Shown piece by piece: positions 7,400 to 12,758 of a stretch of DNA of 12,758 nucleotides. The position numbers were made by a program, and so were the translations under genes. The stretch covers positions 1 through 12,758 of the forward strand of contig CALBHM010000409.1 of the NCBI GenBank assembly GCA_937892835.1, read 5' to 3'. The notes beneath the pieces were generated by a model that was given only the letters and a program-made list of their open reading frames with translations, had not been told where the DNA came from and searched no databases. Positions within the stretch are counted from its first letter, which is position 1, and each line of letters opens with the position of its first letter. The DNA is from an uncultured Ruminococcus sp. GTDB lineage: Bacteria > Bacillota > Clostridia > Oscillospirales > Acutalibacteraceae.

Positions 7400-7429
7400 A
7401 TTATACCAAATCGGTCCCGATTTCGTCAA
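7400..7429 (-). promoter_or_regulatory. SigA-like promoter of the lipid kinase with an embedded palindrome
   Basis: On the minus strand TTGACG (7429-7424), an 18-nt spacer and a perfect TATAAT (7405-7400) form a strong promoter. The spacer contains AAATCGGTCCCGATTT (7408-7423), a perfect 7-2-7 inverted repeat that abuts the -35 box. A dyad here would sit under RNA polymerase and is a classic repressor position. Transcription would start near 7393, giving a leader of about 50 nt. Confidence 0.75.
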
Positions 7430-7528
7430 TGCCTTTTGCGACGAAAAAGTGAAATTGACCTAATTTAAAAATTTATTCGCAGAATGAGAAAAACAAATAA
7501 ATAATTATGTTAAATTTACTTAATTTTG

Positions 7529-7557
7529 TTGACATATTTGTCGAATATTGGTAATAT
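7529..7557 (+). promoter_or_regulatory. SigA-like promoter of the M28 peptidase gene
   Basis: A consensus TTGACA (7529-7534), a 17-nt spacer and TAATAT (7552-7557) form a strong vegetative promoter, divergent from the lipid kinase promoter about 100 bp away. The expected transcript start is about 7564, leaving a leader of some 20 nt with the ribosome site GAGGAG at 7573-7578. The AT-rich stretch 7430-7528 between the two promoters shows no gene. Confidence 0.8.
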
Positions 7558-7586
7558 ATATAATAAAAATTTGAGGAGATGATTTC

Positions 7587-8822
7587 ATGGATTTGGGAAA
7601 AATTATCGAGAAAAAACGCGATGCGGCTAAATATATGGTTAAGGAGATTACATATATTTGCAAAAATATCGAAAAGCGTGACCCCGGCTCGATAGGAGAG
7701 AAAAAAGCTTGTGAATACATGGCAAAGGTGCTTAAAAACGACTGCGGCTGCGAACGTGCCGACGTCGAGTCTTTTAAGGAAAATCCCGGTTCATTTTACG
7801 GCTGGATGTTCTTTACAATAACATTTGTACTTGCGGCAATAGTGCTCTATTTCTTCGCCCCTGTCGTTTCGGTGGCTCTCATCGTTGTAGGACTTATTTT
7901 AGCAGTGCTTCAGTTTGGACTTTATATCAAAACTGTTGATAAGTTCTTCCCCGAAAAGACAGGCCACAACGTAACGGCAATCAAAAAGTGTAAGGGCGAA
8001 ACCAAAAGAAGAATCATCTTCAACGGACATCCCGATGCGGCTTGGGAATGGCCGGTAAACTATGCTCTCGGCGGCGTAGGCTTTGAAGCTCACGCTATAG
8101 TAGGCTTTGCAGGTGCATTCTATTATCTTATACTCGCAATCATTCAGCTCGCTCAGAACGGCTCAATCGGCGCAGACATTTCAACGCCACTCGGTAAGGC
8201 AGGTCTTGTCGGCCTTATTTTCGTCCCGTTCCTCGTAGGTCTCTATTTCATGGTAAACTACAGACGTGTTGTTGACGGCGCAAATGATAACCTCAGCGGC
8301 TGCTATATGGGTATTGCTCTTCTCAAAGCTCTCAAGGATGAGGGAATTGAGTTTGAAAATACGGAGCTTGGCGTTGTTCTCACCGGCTCGGAGGAAGCAG
8401 GTCTCCGAGGCGCAAAGGCATGGTGCGAGGCTCACAAGGACGAGTTTAACGATGTTCCGACCTTCATCTTCTCTTATGATACGATTCATGACCCCAAATT
8501 TCTCATGGTTAACTACCGTGACCTTAACGGAACGGTTAAGGCTGACAAGGAGGCTTCCGACCTCTTTATGGAAGCTGCCGATGAGCTTGGAATTCAGTGC
8601 AAAAAAGGCATGGTTCCTCCCCTTGGCGGAGCAACCGACAGTGCAGCCTTCGCTCAGGGCGGATTCAGAGCAGCAGGTATTACCGGGCTCAACCACAAGC
8701 TTGAGTCTTACTATCACACAAGACGTGACAGCTACGACAACATGAACCTTGACGGACTTGCAGATTGCTTTGCAGCAACGGTTCGTGTTCTCGAAAAATT
8801 TGACGAGGGCGCAAAACAGTAA
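7587..8822 (+). CDS. M28 family zinc (amino)peptidase with membrane helices
   Basis: A 411-residue metallopeptidase of the M28 (aminopeptidase Y/S-like) fold; the physiological substrate is unknown. All di-zinc ligands expected for the family are visible by motif: His148 in NGHPDA, Asp234 in GANDNLSG, the general base and ligand pair Glu269-Glu270 in TGSEEAG, Asp298 in SYDT, and His377 in YYHTRRD. Hydrophobic segments at about 72-90, 92-114, 169-190 and 204-224 indicate four membrane helices. The last two lie between the first and second zinc ligands, so the catalytic domain is interrupted by a membrane hairpin. There is no cleavable signal peptide. If the N-terminus is cytosolic, an even number of helices leaves the catalytic part cytosolic too. 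GAGGAG 8 nt before the ATG supports the start. It appears monocistronic, with its own promoter and terminator. Confidence 0.87.
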   Translation: MDLGKIIEKKRDAAKYMVKEITYICKNIEKRDPGSIGEKKACEYMAKVLKNDCGCERADVESFKENPGSFYGWMFFTITFVLAAIVLYFFAPVVSVALIVVGLILAVLQFGLYIKTVDKFFPEKTGHNVTAIKKCKGETKRRIIFNGHPDAAWEWPVNYALGGVGFEAHAIVGFAGAFYYLILAIIQLAQNGSIGADISTPLGKAGLVGLIFVPFLVGLYFMVNYRRVVDGANDNLSGCYMGIALLKALKDEGIEFENTELGVVLTGSEEAGLRGAKAWCEAHKDEFNDVPTFIFSYDTIHDPKFLMVNYRDLNGTVKADKEASDLFMEAADELGIQCKKGMVPPLGGATDSAAFAQGGFRAAGITGLNHKLESYYHTRRDSYDNMNLDGLADCFAATVRVLEKFDEGAKQ

Positions 8823-8836
8823 ATTGACCCAAAATG

Positions 8837-8866
8837 ATCTGTCGTCTTTTTGACGGCAGATTTTTT
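8837..8866 (+). terminator. Intrinsic terminator of the M28 peptidase gene
   Basis: ATCTGTCGTC (8837-8846) pairs with GACGGCAGAT (8852-8861) with one T-G wobble and a TTTTT loop, followed by a run of six T (8861-8866). It lies 15 nt after the peptidase stop and before the next promoter, so the downstream operon is a separate unit. Confidence 0.92.
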
Positions 8867-8887
8867 CTGTTCCGACGCAGTTTACTG

Positions 8888-8916
8888 TTGTTTTTTCACT
8901 GCGATTGTTATATAAT
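8888..8916 (+). promoter_or_regulatory. SigA-like promoter of the thyA-folA operon
   Basis: A perfect TATAAT (8911-8916) is preceded, after a 17-nt spacer, by TTGTTT (8888-8893), a moderate -35 match. It lies between the peptidase terminator and the ribosome site at 8934-8939. The transcript start would be near 8923. No riboswitch-sized leader fits, as only about 20 nt separate it from the start codon. Confidence 0.68.
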
Positions 8917-8944
8917 ATCTACATATACATTTCGGAGTGATAAC

Positions 8945-9769
8945 TTGAAAAAGAAGAAATTAATTATACCCCTGCTTGTTTTATCGCTTCTTGTTCCGAC
9001 ATGGTATGTCAACAATTATTCCCTAAAACTTACAGAGCAAACGATTTATTCCGAAAAGGTCGGCAATGATATTAAAATTGCAGTTATTTCCGACCTGCAC
9101 GGAGAAAGCCTTGGCAAAAATAACAGCAAAATAACAGGTCTTATAAATGAACAAAATCCCGATCTGATATTCGTCCTCGGCGATATGTACACTCAGAATC
9201 ACTACGAGCAGATTGATACTGCCGTTGAGCTTGTCGAAAATCTTTCCGAGATAGCCGACACTTATGTCGTCACAGGCGATCATGACACAGATCAGAAATA
9301 TACGGATAAATTGAATTCGCTCCAAAACGTTCATCTGATGAACTATAAAAAAGCGGATTTGAGCATAAACGGCACGGATATAACTATCTATGGCATTGAT
9401 AATGTATATTTCTCGCCGACATTTGACCTGCACAACGAGTTTGATGAGCCGGATTCAAAAAGGCTCAACATACTTCTCGCACATATTCCCGAGACTGAAT
9501 ATTTTGAGAATTTCGGAGCCGACATCATATTTAGCGGCGACACCCACGGCGGTATGATACGTCTGCCGTTCATAGGGCCGCTTTACTACAACGGATATGT
9601 CCTGCCTAAGCTGACATATTCCGACAGAATAACAGATAAAGGACTATATTCCTTTAATGATAAGCAAATTTTCGTAACCTCAGGCATCGGCAACTACCCC
9701 GTACCGTTGAGATTTCTCAATCGCCCCGAGGTATGTATGATAACATTAAAAAAGGAGACTGCAAAATGA
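8945..9769 (+). CDS. Membrane-anchored calcineurin-like metallophosphoesterase (YkuE/YaeI-like) with altered motifs
   Basis: A 274-residue phosphohydrolase or phosphodiesterase; the substrate is unknown. A Lys-rich start and a hydrophobic stretch (about 5-20) form a signal anchor or uncleaved signal, placing the catalytic domain outside the membrane. Motif I is SDLHG (Asp50, His52), motif II LGD (Asp80) and the single-His motif AHIP (His180). Two usual motifs are changed: GNHD reads GDHD (Asp112, His113) and GHTHGG reads GDTHGG (Asp199, His201). Both changes fall at positions that normally bind the second metal. The TTG start at 8945 is chosen because GGAGTG at 8934-8939 precedes it; the longer frame from an upstream ATG runs through the previous terminator and the promoter. 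It is the first gene of an operon, and its stop overlaps the thyA start (ATGA). Confidence 0.82.
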   Translation: MKKKKLIIPLLVLSLLVPTWYVNNYSLKLTEQTIYSEKVGNDIKIAVISDLHGESLGKNNSKITGLINEQNPDLIFVLGDMYTQNHYEQIDTAVELVENLSEIADTYVVTGDHDTDQKYTDKLNSLQNVHLMNYKKADLSINGTDITIYGIDNVYFSPTFDLHNEFDEPDSKRLNILLAHIPETEYFENFGADIIFSGDTHGGMIRLPFIGPLYYNGYVLPKLTYSDRITDKGLYSFNDKQIFVTSGIGNYPVPLRFLNRPEVCMITLKKETAK

Positions 9770-10611
9770 GCTACGCCGACAAACTTTTCATTGATATGTG
9801 CAATAATATTCTTGAAAACGGAACCGACACCAAGGGTGAAAAGGTTCGTCCTCACTGGGCAGACGGCACACCTGCCTACACACAGAAGCTTTTCTGCGTT
9901 GTAAACCGCTATGATCTCAAAAAGGAATTCCCAGCCCTTACGCTTCGCCGCACAGCGCTTAAATCCTGCGTTGACGAAATACTGTGGATATGGCAGAAAA
10001 AATCAAACAACATCCATGACCTGCACTCACACATTTGGGATTCATGGGCGGACGAGAACGGTTCTATCGGCAAGGCCTACGGCTATCAGCTCGGAGTAAA
10101 GCATAAATACAAAGAGGGCATGTTCGATCAGGTTGACCGAGTAATATATGACCTCAAAAACAATCCGTTCAGCCGCAGAATCATGACAAATATCTACAAC
10201 CATCATGACCTCAGCGAGATGGGTCTTTACCCCTGCGCCTACTCAATGACATTCAATGTCACAGAAGGTGAAAACGGAAAGCTTGTCCTTAACGGAATTC
10301 TCAATCAGCGCAGCCAGGACGTTCTGACTGCCAACAACTGGAACGTAGTTCAATACAGCGTACTGATGCATATGCTTGCACAGGTATGCGACATGGAGGT
10401 CGGCGAGTTTGTTCATGTCATAGCCGACGCACATATCTATGACAGACACATTCCGCTTGTCAAGGAGCTTATCACCCGTGAACCTCTCCCCGCTCCGACA
10501 TTCTGGCTCAATCCGGAAATTAAGGATTTTTACGAGTTCACAACGGATGATGTTCGCCTCGATAACTATGAGACGCACGAGCAAATCAAAAATATTCCCG
10601 TTGCGATATGA
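9766..10611 (+). CDS. thyA: Thymidylate synthase (ThyA, phi3T/B. subtilis ThyA-like form)
   Basis: Methylates dUMP to dTMP in the cytosol using 5,10-methylenetetrahydrofolate, releasing dihydrofolate for the reductase encoded next. The 281-residue protein has the nucleophile Cys157 in YPCAYS, the phosphate-binding SRR at 136-138 and QRS at 181-183, Asn193 in the NNWNVVQY segment, and DAHIYDRH with His223 and Tyr225. The residue after the catalytic Cys is Ala rather than the His of E. coli and Lactobacillus enzymes. From memory this resembles B. subtilis ThyA and phage phi3T synthase (PCVYE), as do the LLWIWQ-like (here EILWIWQKKSN) and NPEIKDFYEFT stretches. The ATG at 9766 follows GGAGA by 8 nt and overlaps the metallophosphoesterase stop by 4 nt, indicating translational coupling. 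An in-frame ATG 11 codons upstream lacks a ribosome site. Confidence 0.96.
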   Translation: MSYADKLFIDMCNNILENGTDTKGEKVRPHWADGTPAYTQKLFCVVNRYDLKKEFPALTLRRTALKSCVDEILWIWQKKSNNIHDLHSHIWDSWADENGSIGKAYGYQLGVKHKYKEGMFDQVDRVIYDLKNNPFSRRIMTNIYNHHDLSEMGLYPCAYSMTFNVTEGENGKLVLNGILNQRSQDVLTANNWNVVQYSVLMHMLAQVCDMEVGEFVHVIADAHIYDRHIPLVKELITREPLPAPTFWLNPEIKDFYEFTTDDVRLDNYETHEQIKNIPVAI

Positions 10612-10620
10612 GGTGACAAT

Positions 10621-11109
10621 ATGAAGCTTATTGCGGCAGTTGACAATGAATGGAACATCGGCAACAAGGGTGGCTTGCTCTTTTCGCTGCCCGACGATAT
10701 GAAGTTTTTCCGCACAACAACTTCCGGCAAGGTTGTTGTAATGGGCAGAAAAACGCTTGAATCCTTCCCCGGCTCTAAGCCGTTGAAGAACAGAGTTAAT
10801 ATTGTTCTTTCGAGGAACAAGCACGACGTTGAGGGCGCAGAATTCGTAACAAGCGTTGAGGAATTACTAAACGAGCTCAAAAAATATGAATCCGACGATG
10901 TTTACGTTATCGGCGGAGCGCAGATTTATTCCCTGCTTCTCCCCTATTGCGATACGGCTCTGATAACACACGTTGACGCCGTTGCAAGCGAAGCGGATTC
11001 TAAGTTTCCCGAGCTGAATGCCGATGAATGGGTAATCACAGAGCAATCCGACGTTCATGAAAATAATGGAATTGAGTTCCGCTTCACGACCTACAAGAGG
11101 ACGAAATAA
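10621..11109 (+). CDS. folA: Dihydrofolate reductase
   Basis: Reduces dihydrofolate to tetrahydrofolate with NADPH, recycling the product of ThyA; target of trimethoprim-type inhibitors. The 162 residues match the usual bacterial length. Visible family features are AAVDNEWNIG at the N-terminus, the Met20-loop region followed by LPDDMKFFR with the catalytic acid Asp26, VVMGRKTLESF (about 38-48, NADPH binding), IVLSRN, and VIGGAQIY (about 95-102, the conserved GG and Tyr). The position of the highly conserved Trp22 of E. coli is Phe21. The ribosome site AGGTGA (10611-10616) begins at the thyA stop, and only 9 nt separate the genes. Its own stop overlaps the next gene by 1 nt. Confidence 0.96.
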   Translation: MKLIAAVDNEWNIGNKGGLLFSLPDDMKFFRTTTSGKVVVMGRKTLESFPGSKPLKNRVNIVLSRNKHDVEGAEFVTSVEELLNELKKYESDDVYVIGGAQIYSLLLPYCDTALITHVDAVASEADSKFPELNADEWVITEQSDVHENNGIEFRFTTYKRTK

Positions 11110-11801
11110 TGTTTAGCGGCAAAATGAAAGCCGTCACATTCAGCTACGACGACGGCGTTACGCAGGATATTCGATTGGTCGAAATTCTCAATCGCTACGG
11201 ATTGAAAGCAACGTTTAACCTCAATTCAGAACTACTCGGCAAAGACGAAAGCCTTGATATTCTCGGTAAGAAAATATCGCATTGCAAGCTTCAGTCGCAT
11301 GAAATAACCGGAGTTTACAAAGGTCATGAAATTGCAGCGCACACCCTCACCCACCCCGATATGACGGAGATGGCGGCTGATGAAGTCCTCCGACAGGTCG
11401 AGCAGGATCGTCTTAATCTCAGTGAGCTTTCCGGATCCGAGGTGATCGGGATGGCCTATCCCGGCAGACAGCCGAATTATAATTCAAGAATTGCTCAGAT
11501 AATCGAGAATAGCACAGGCATAAAATACGCTCGTACAACGATATGCAGCAATGATTTTTCACCACAGCGTGACCTTTATGAATTTCACCCGTCAGTTTTT
11601 CACAGAAATTGGGAGCAGCTTTATAATCTTGCAGAAAAGTTTATTGAGGTTGAGCCGACAAGTGAAAAGATTTTCTATATCTGGGGACATTCATACGAAT
11701 TTGACATTAACGAAGAATGGGATAAATTCGAGAAATTTTGCAAATTCATCTCAAACCGAAGCGATATATTCTACGGAACAAATAAAGAAATTTTACTGTA
11801 A
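11109..11801 (+). CDS. NodB/CE4-type polysaccharide deacetylase family protein
   Basis: Probably a metal-dependent deacetylase of N- or O-acetylated carbohydrate; the substrate is unknown. CE4 motifs are visible: motif 1 as SYDDG (Asp14, Asp15; usually TFDDG), motif 2 as HTLTH (His78 and His82, the metal ligands with Asp15), and AYPGR at 116-120 as motif 3. The C-terminal motifs are weaker; WGHSYE with His194 is a candidate for the last one. The 230 residues contain essentially the NodB domain alone, and there is no signal peptide or membrane helix, so it should be cytosolic. That is unlike most peptidoglycan or chitin deacetylases. GAGG at 11097-11100 supports the ATG at 11109, which shares one base with the folA stop. 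It is the last gene of the operon and is followed by a strong terminator. Confidence 0.88.
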   Translation: MFSGKMKAVTFSYDDGVTQDIRLVEILNRYGLKATFNLNSELLGKDESLDILGKKISHCKLQSHEITGVYKGHEIAAHTLTHPDMTEMAADEVLRQVEQDRLNLSELSGSEVIGMAYPGRQPNYNSRIAQIIENSTGIKYARTTICSNDFSPQRDLYEFHPSVFHRNWEQLYNLAEKFIEVEPTSEKIFYIWGHSYEFDINEEWDKFEKFCKFISNRSDIFYGTNKEILL

Positions 11802-11805
11802 AGAA

Positions 11806-11842
11806 GGCTGTGGCACAATGTTTGCCACAGCCTGATTTTTTT
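11806..11842 (+). terminator. Intrinsic terminator of the thyA-folA operon
   Basis: GGCTGTGGCA (11806-11815) and TGCCACAGCC (11823-11832) form a perfect 10-bp stem with a 7-nt loop, followed three bases later by seven T (11836-11842). It begins 4 nt after the deacetylase stop. Confidence 0.95.
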
Positions 11843-11844
11843 GC

Positions 11845-11877
11845 AAAAAAAGAGACAAGCCTTTCGACCTGTCTCTT
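11845..11877 (-). terminator. Intrinsic terminator of the tuf gene
   Basis: Read on the minus strand, AAGAGACA (11877-11870) pairs with TGTCTCTT (11857-11850) around a 12-nt loop and runs into a T-tract (11851-11845). It lies 17 nt past the tuf stop. Its T-tract is separated by two bases from the T-tract of the opposing operon terminator, so the two are back to back but independent. Confidence 0.92.
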
Positions 11878-11894
11878 ATAGGTGAATAATTTAA

Positions 11895-12758
11895 TTATTC
11901 GTTGATAGCAGTAACAACGCCTGAACCGACTGTACGTCCACCCTCACGGATAGCGAAACGAAGACCTTCTTCGATAGCGATAGGTGTGATAAGCTCAACA
12001 GTCATATCAACGTTATCGCCGGGGCGGCACATCTCTGTTCCCTCAGGAAGAGTGATAACACCTGTAACGTCTGTTGTTCTGAAATAGAACTGAGGACGAT
12101 AGTTGTTGAAGAACGGAGTGTGACGGCCACCCTCGTCCTTAGTCAGAACGTAAACCTGACCTGAGAACTTTGTGTGAGGATGAATTGAACCGGGCTTAGA
12201 AAGAACCTGGCCACGCTCGATGTCTGTTCTCTGGATACCACGAAGAAGAGCACCGATGTTGTCGCCTGCCTCAGCATAGTCGAGGAGCTTACGGAACATT
12301 TCGATACCTGTAACAACAGTCTTCTTCTTCTCGTCGGAAAGACCAACGATTTCAACTTCGTCAGACATCTTGAGCTGTCCACGCTCAACTCTACCTGTAG
12401 CAACTGTACCACGGCCTGTGATTGTGAATACATCCTCAACAGGCATAAGGAACGGAAGGTCAGCCTTACGGTCAGGAGTCGGGATGTAGTTATCAACAGC
12501 ATCCATGAGCTCCCAAATGCAAGCAAGCTCAGGAGCGTTTACATCGTCTCCGTCATACTCAAGAGCCTTAAGAGCAGAACCCTTGATGATCGGTGTGTCA
12601 TCGCCCGGGAAATCGTACTCGTTAAGAGTCTCACGGATTTCCATCTCAACAAGCTCGATAAGCTCAGGATCGTCAACCTGGTCGATCTTGTTCATGAATA
12701 CGATGATGTAAGGAACGCCAACCTGACGAGCAAGAAGAAGGTGCTCCTTGGTCTGAGC
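11895..12758 (-). CDS. tuf: Translation elongation factor Tu, C-terminal 287 residues (5' end outside window)
   Basis: EF-Tu delivers aminoacyl-tRNA to the ribosome as a GTP complex. The reading frame is open to the window edge at 12758, so roughly the first 110 residues (P-loop, switch regions) are missing here because of the window, not because of truncation. The fragment begins AQTKEHLLLARQVGVPYIIVF. It includes the guanine-specifying NKID (usually NKCD) and the SAL motif of domain 1, then domain 2 (FTITGRGTVATGRVERG, RGIQRTDIERGQVL) and domain 3, ending in the typical IREGGRTVGSGVV segment. The gene converges on the thyA-folA operon and has its own terminator. Its codon choice is strongly biased, as expected for a highly expressed gene. 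Confidence 0.98.
   Translation of the reverse strand, partial: AQTKEHLLLARQVGVPYIIVFMNKIDQVDDPELIELVEMEIRETLNEYDFPGDDTPIIKGSALKALEYDGDDVNAPELACIWELMDAVDNYIPTPDRKADLPFLMPVEDVFTITGRGTVATGRVERGQLKMSDEVEIVGLSDEKKKTVVTGIEMFRKLLDYAEAGDNIGALLRGIQRTDIERGQVLSKPGSIHPHTKFSGQVYVLTKDEGGRHTPFFNNYRPQFYFRTTDVTGVITLPEGTEMCRPGDNVDMTVELITPIAIEEGLRFAIREGGRTVGSGVVTAINE

Noticed and set aside
7534..7548. Inverted repeat ATATT-N5-AATAT in the spacer of the peptidase promoter
   Set aside because: The arms are short and purely A/T in an AT-rich spacer, so it is not distinguishable from chance.
8917..8944. Search for a folate-sensing (THF) riboswitch before the thyA-folA operon
   Set aside because: Only about 20 nt separate the predicted transcript start from the first start codon, too short for any known folate riboswitch.
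12143..12526. 127-codon frame inside tuf on the same strand but in another phase
   Set aside because: It is a frame-shifted shadow of the highly biased EF-Tu gene, with low-complexity Leu/Ser/Arg content.

Overview
This 12.8 kb window looks like a chromosomal stretch from a low-to-moderate-GC Gram-positive anaerobe of the Clostridia, probably a gut Oscillospiraceae/Ruminococcus-like organism. That placement is inferred. It rests on strong GGAGG-type ribosome sites, SigA-like promoters with AT-rich spacers, intrinsic terminators, the EF-Tu C-terminus, a B. subtilis ThyA/phage phi3T-like thymidylate synthase and the DgkB/YegS-type lipid kinase. No mobile element, CRISPR array, tRNA or rRNA is visible.

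Layout. Bases 1-11 hold only the first codons of a leftward gene that leaves the window. A promoter at 92-120 drives a GH95 alpha-L-fucosidase (155-2455), whose stop overlaps the start of a HAD-IB phosphatase (2455-3024). A six-helix membrane protein of unknown function (3136-3864) has its own promoter and ends in an intrinsic terminator. That terminator lies directly against the ribosome site of a GH78 alpha-L-rhamnosidase (3935-6235). Both glycosidases keep their catalytic residues and lack signal peptides, so they probably act in the cytosol on imported oligosaccharides or glycosides. No transporter or monosaccharide pathway gene lies beside them.

The rhamnosidase converges on a leftward diacylglycerol/lipid kinase (6411-7343). 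That kinase has a promoter with a perfect 7-2-7 palindrome filling most of the spacer. Transcribed away from it is an M28-type zinc peptidase with four apparent membrane helices (7587-8822).

A compact four-gene operon follows (promoter 8888-8916, terminator 11806-11842). It encodes a membrane-anchored metallophosphoesterase, thymidylate synthase (thyA), dihydrofolate reductase (folA) and a NodB/CE4-type polysaccharide deacetylase, overlapping or 9 nt apart. ThyA and FolA form the dTMP/tetrahydrofolate cycle; why they are co-transcribed with two envelope-type hydrolases is not evident. The window ends inside a leftward EF-Tu gene (tuf), which has its own terminator back to back with that of the operon.

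I see no strong case for a wholly new multi-gene system. The points most worth following are the altered metal-ligand motifs in the metallophosphoesterase, the terminator-like hairpin in front of the rhamnosidase, the operator-like palindrome in the lipid kinase promoter, and the peptidase whose catalytic domain is split by a membrane hairpin.
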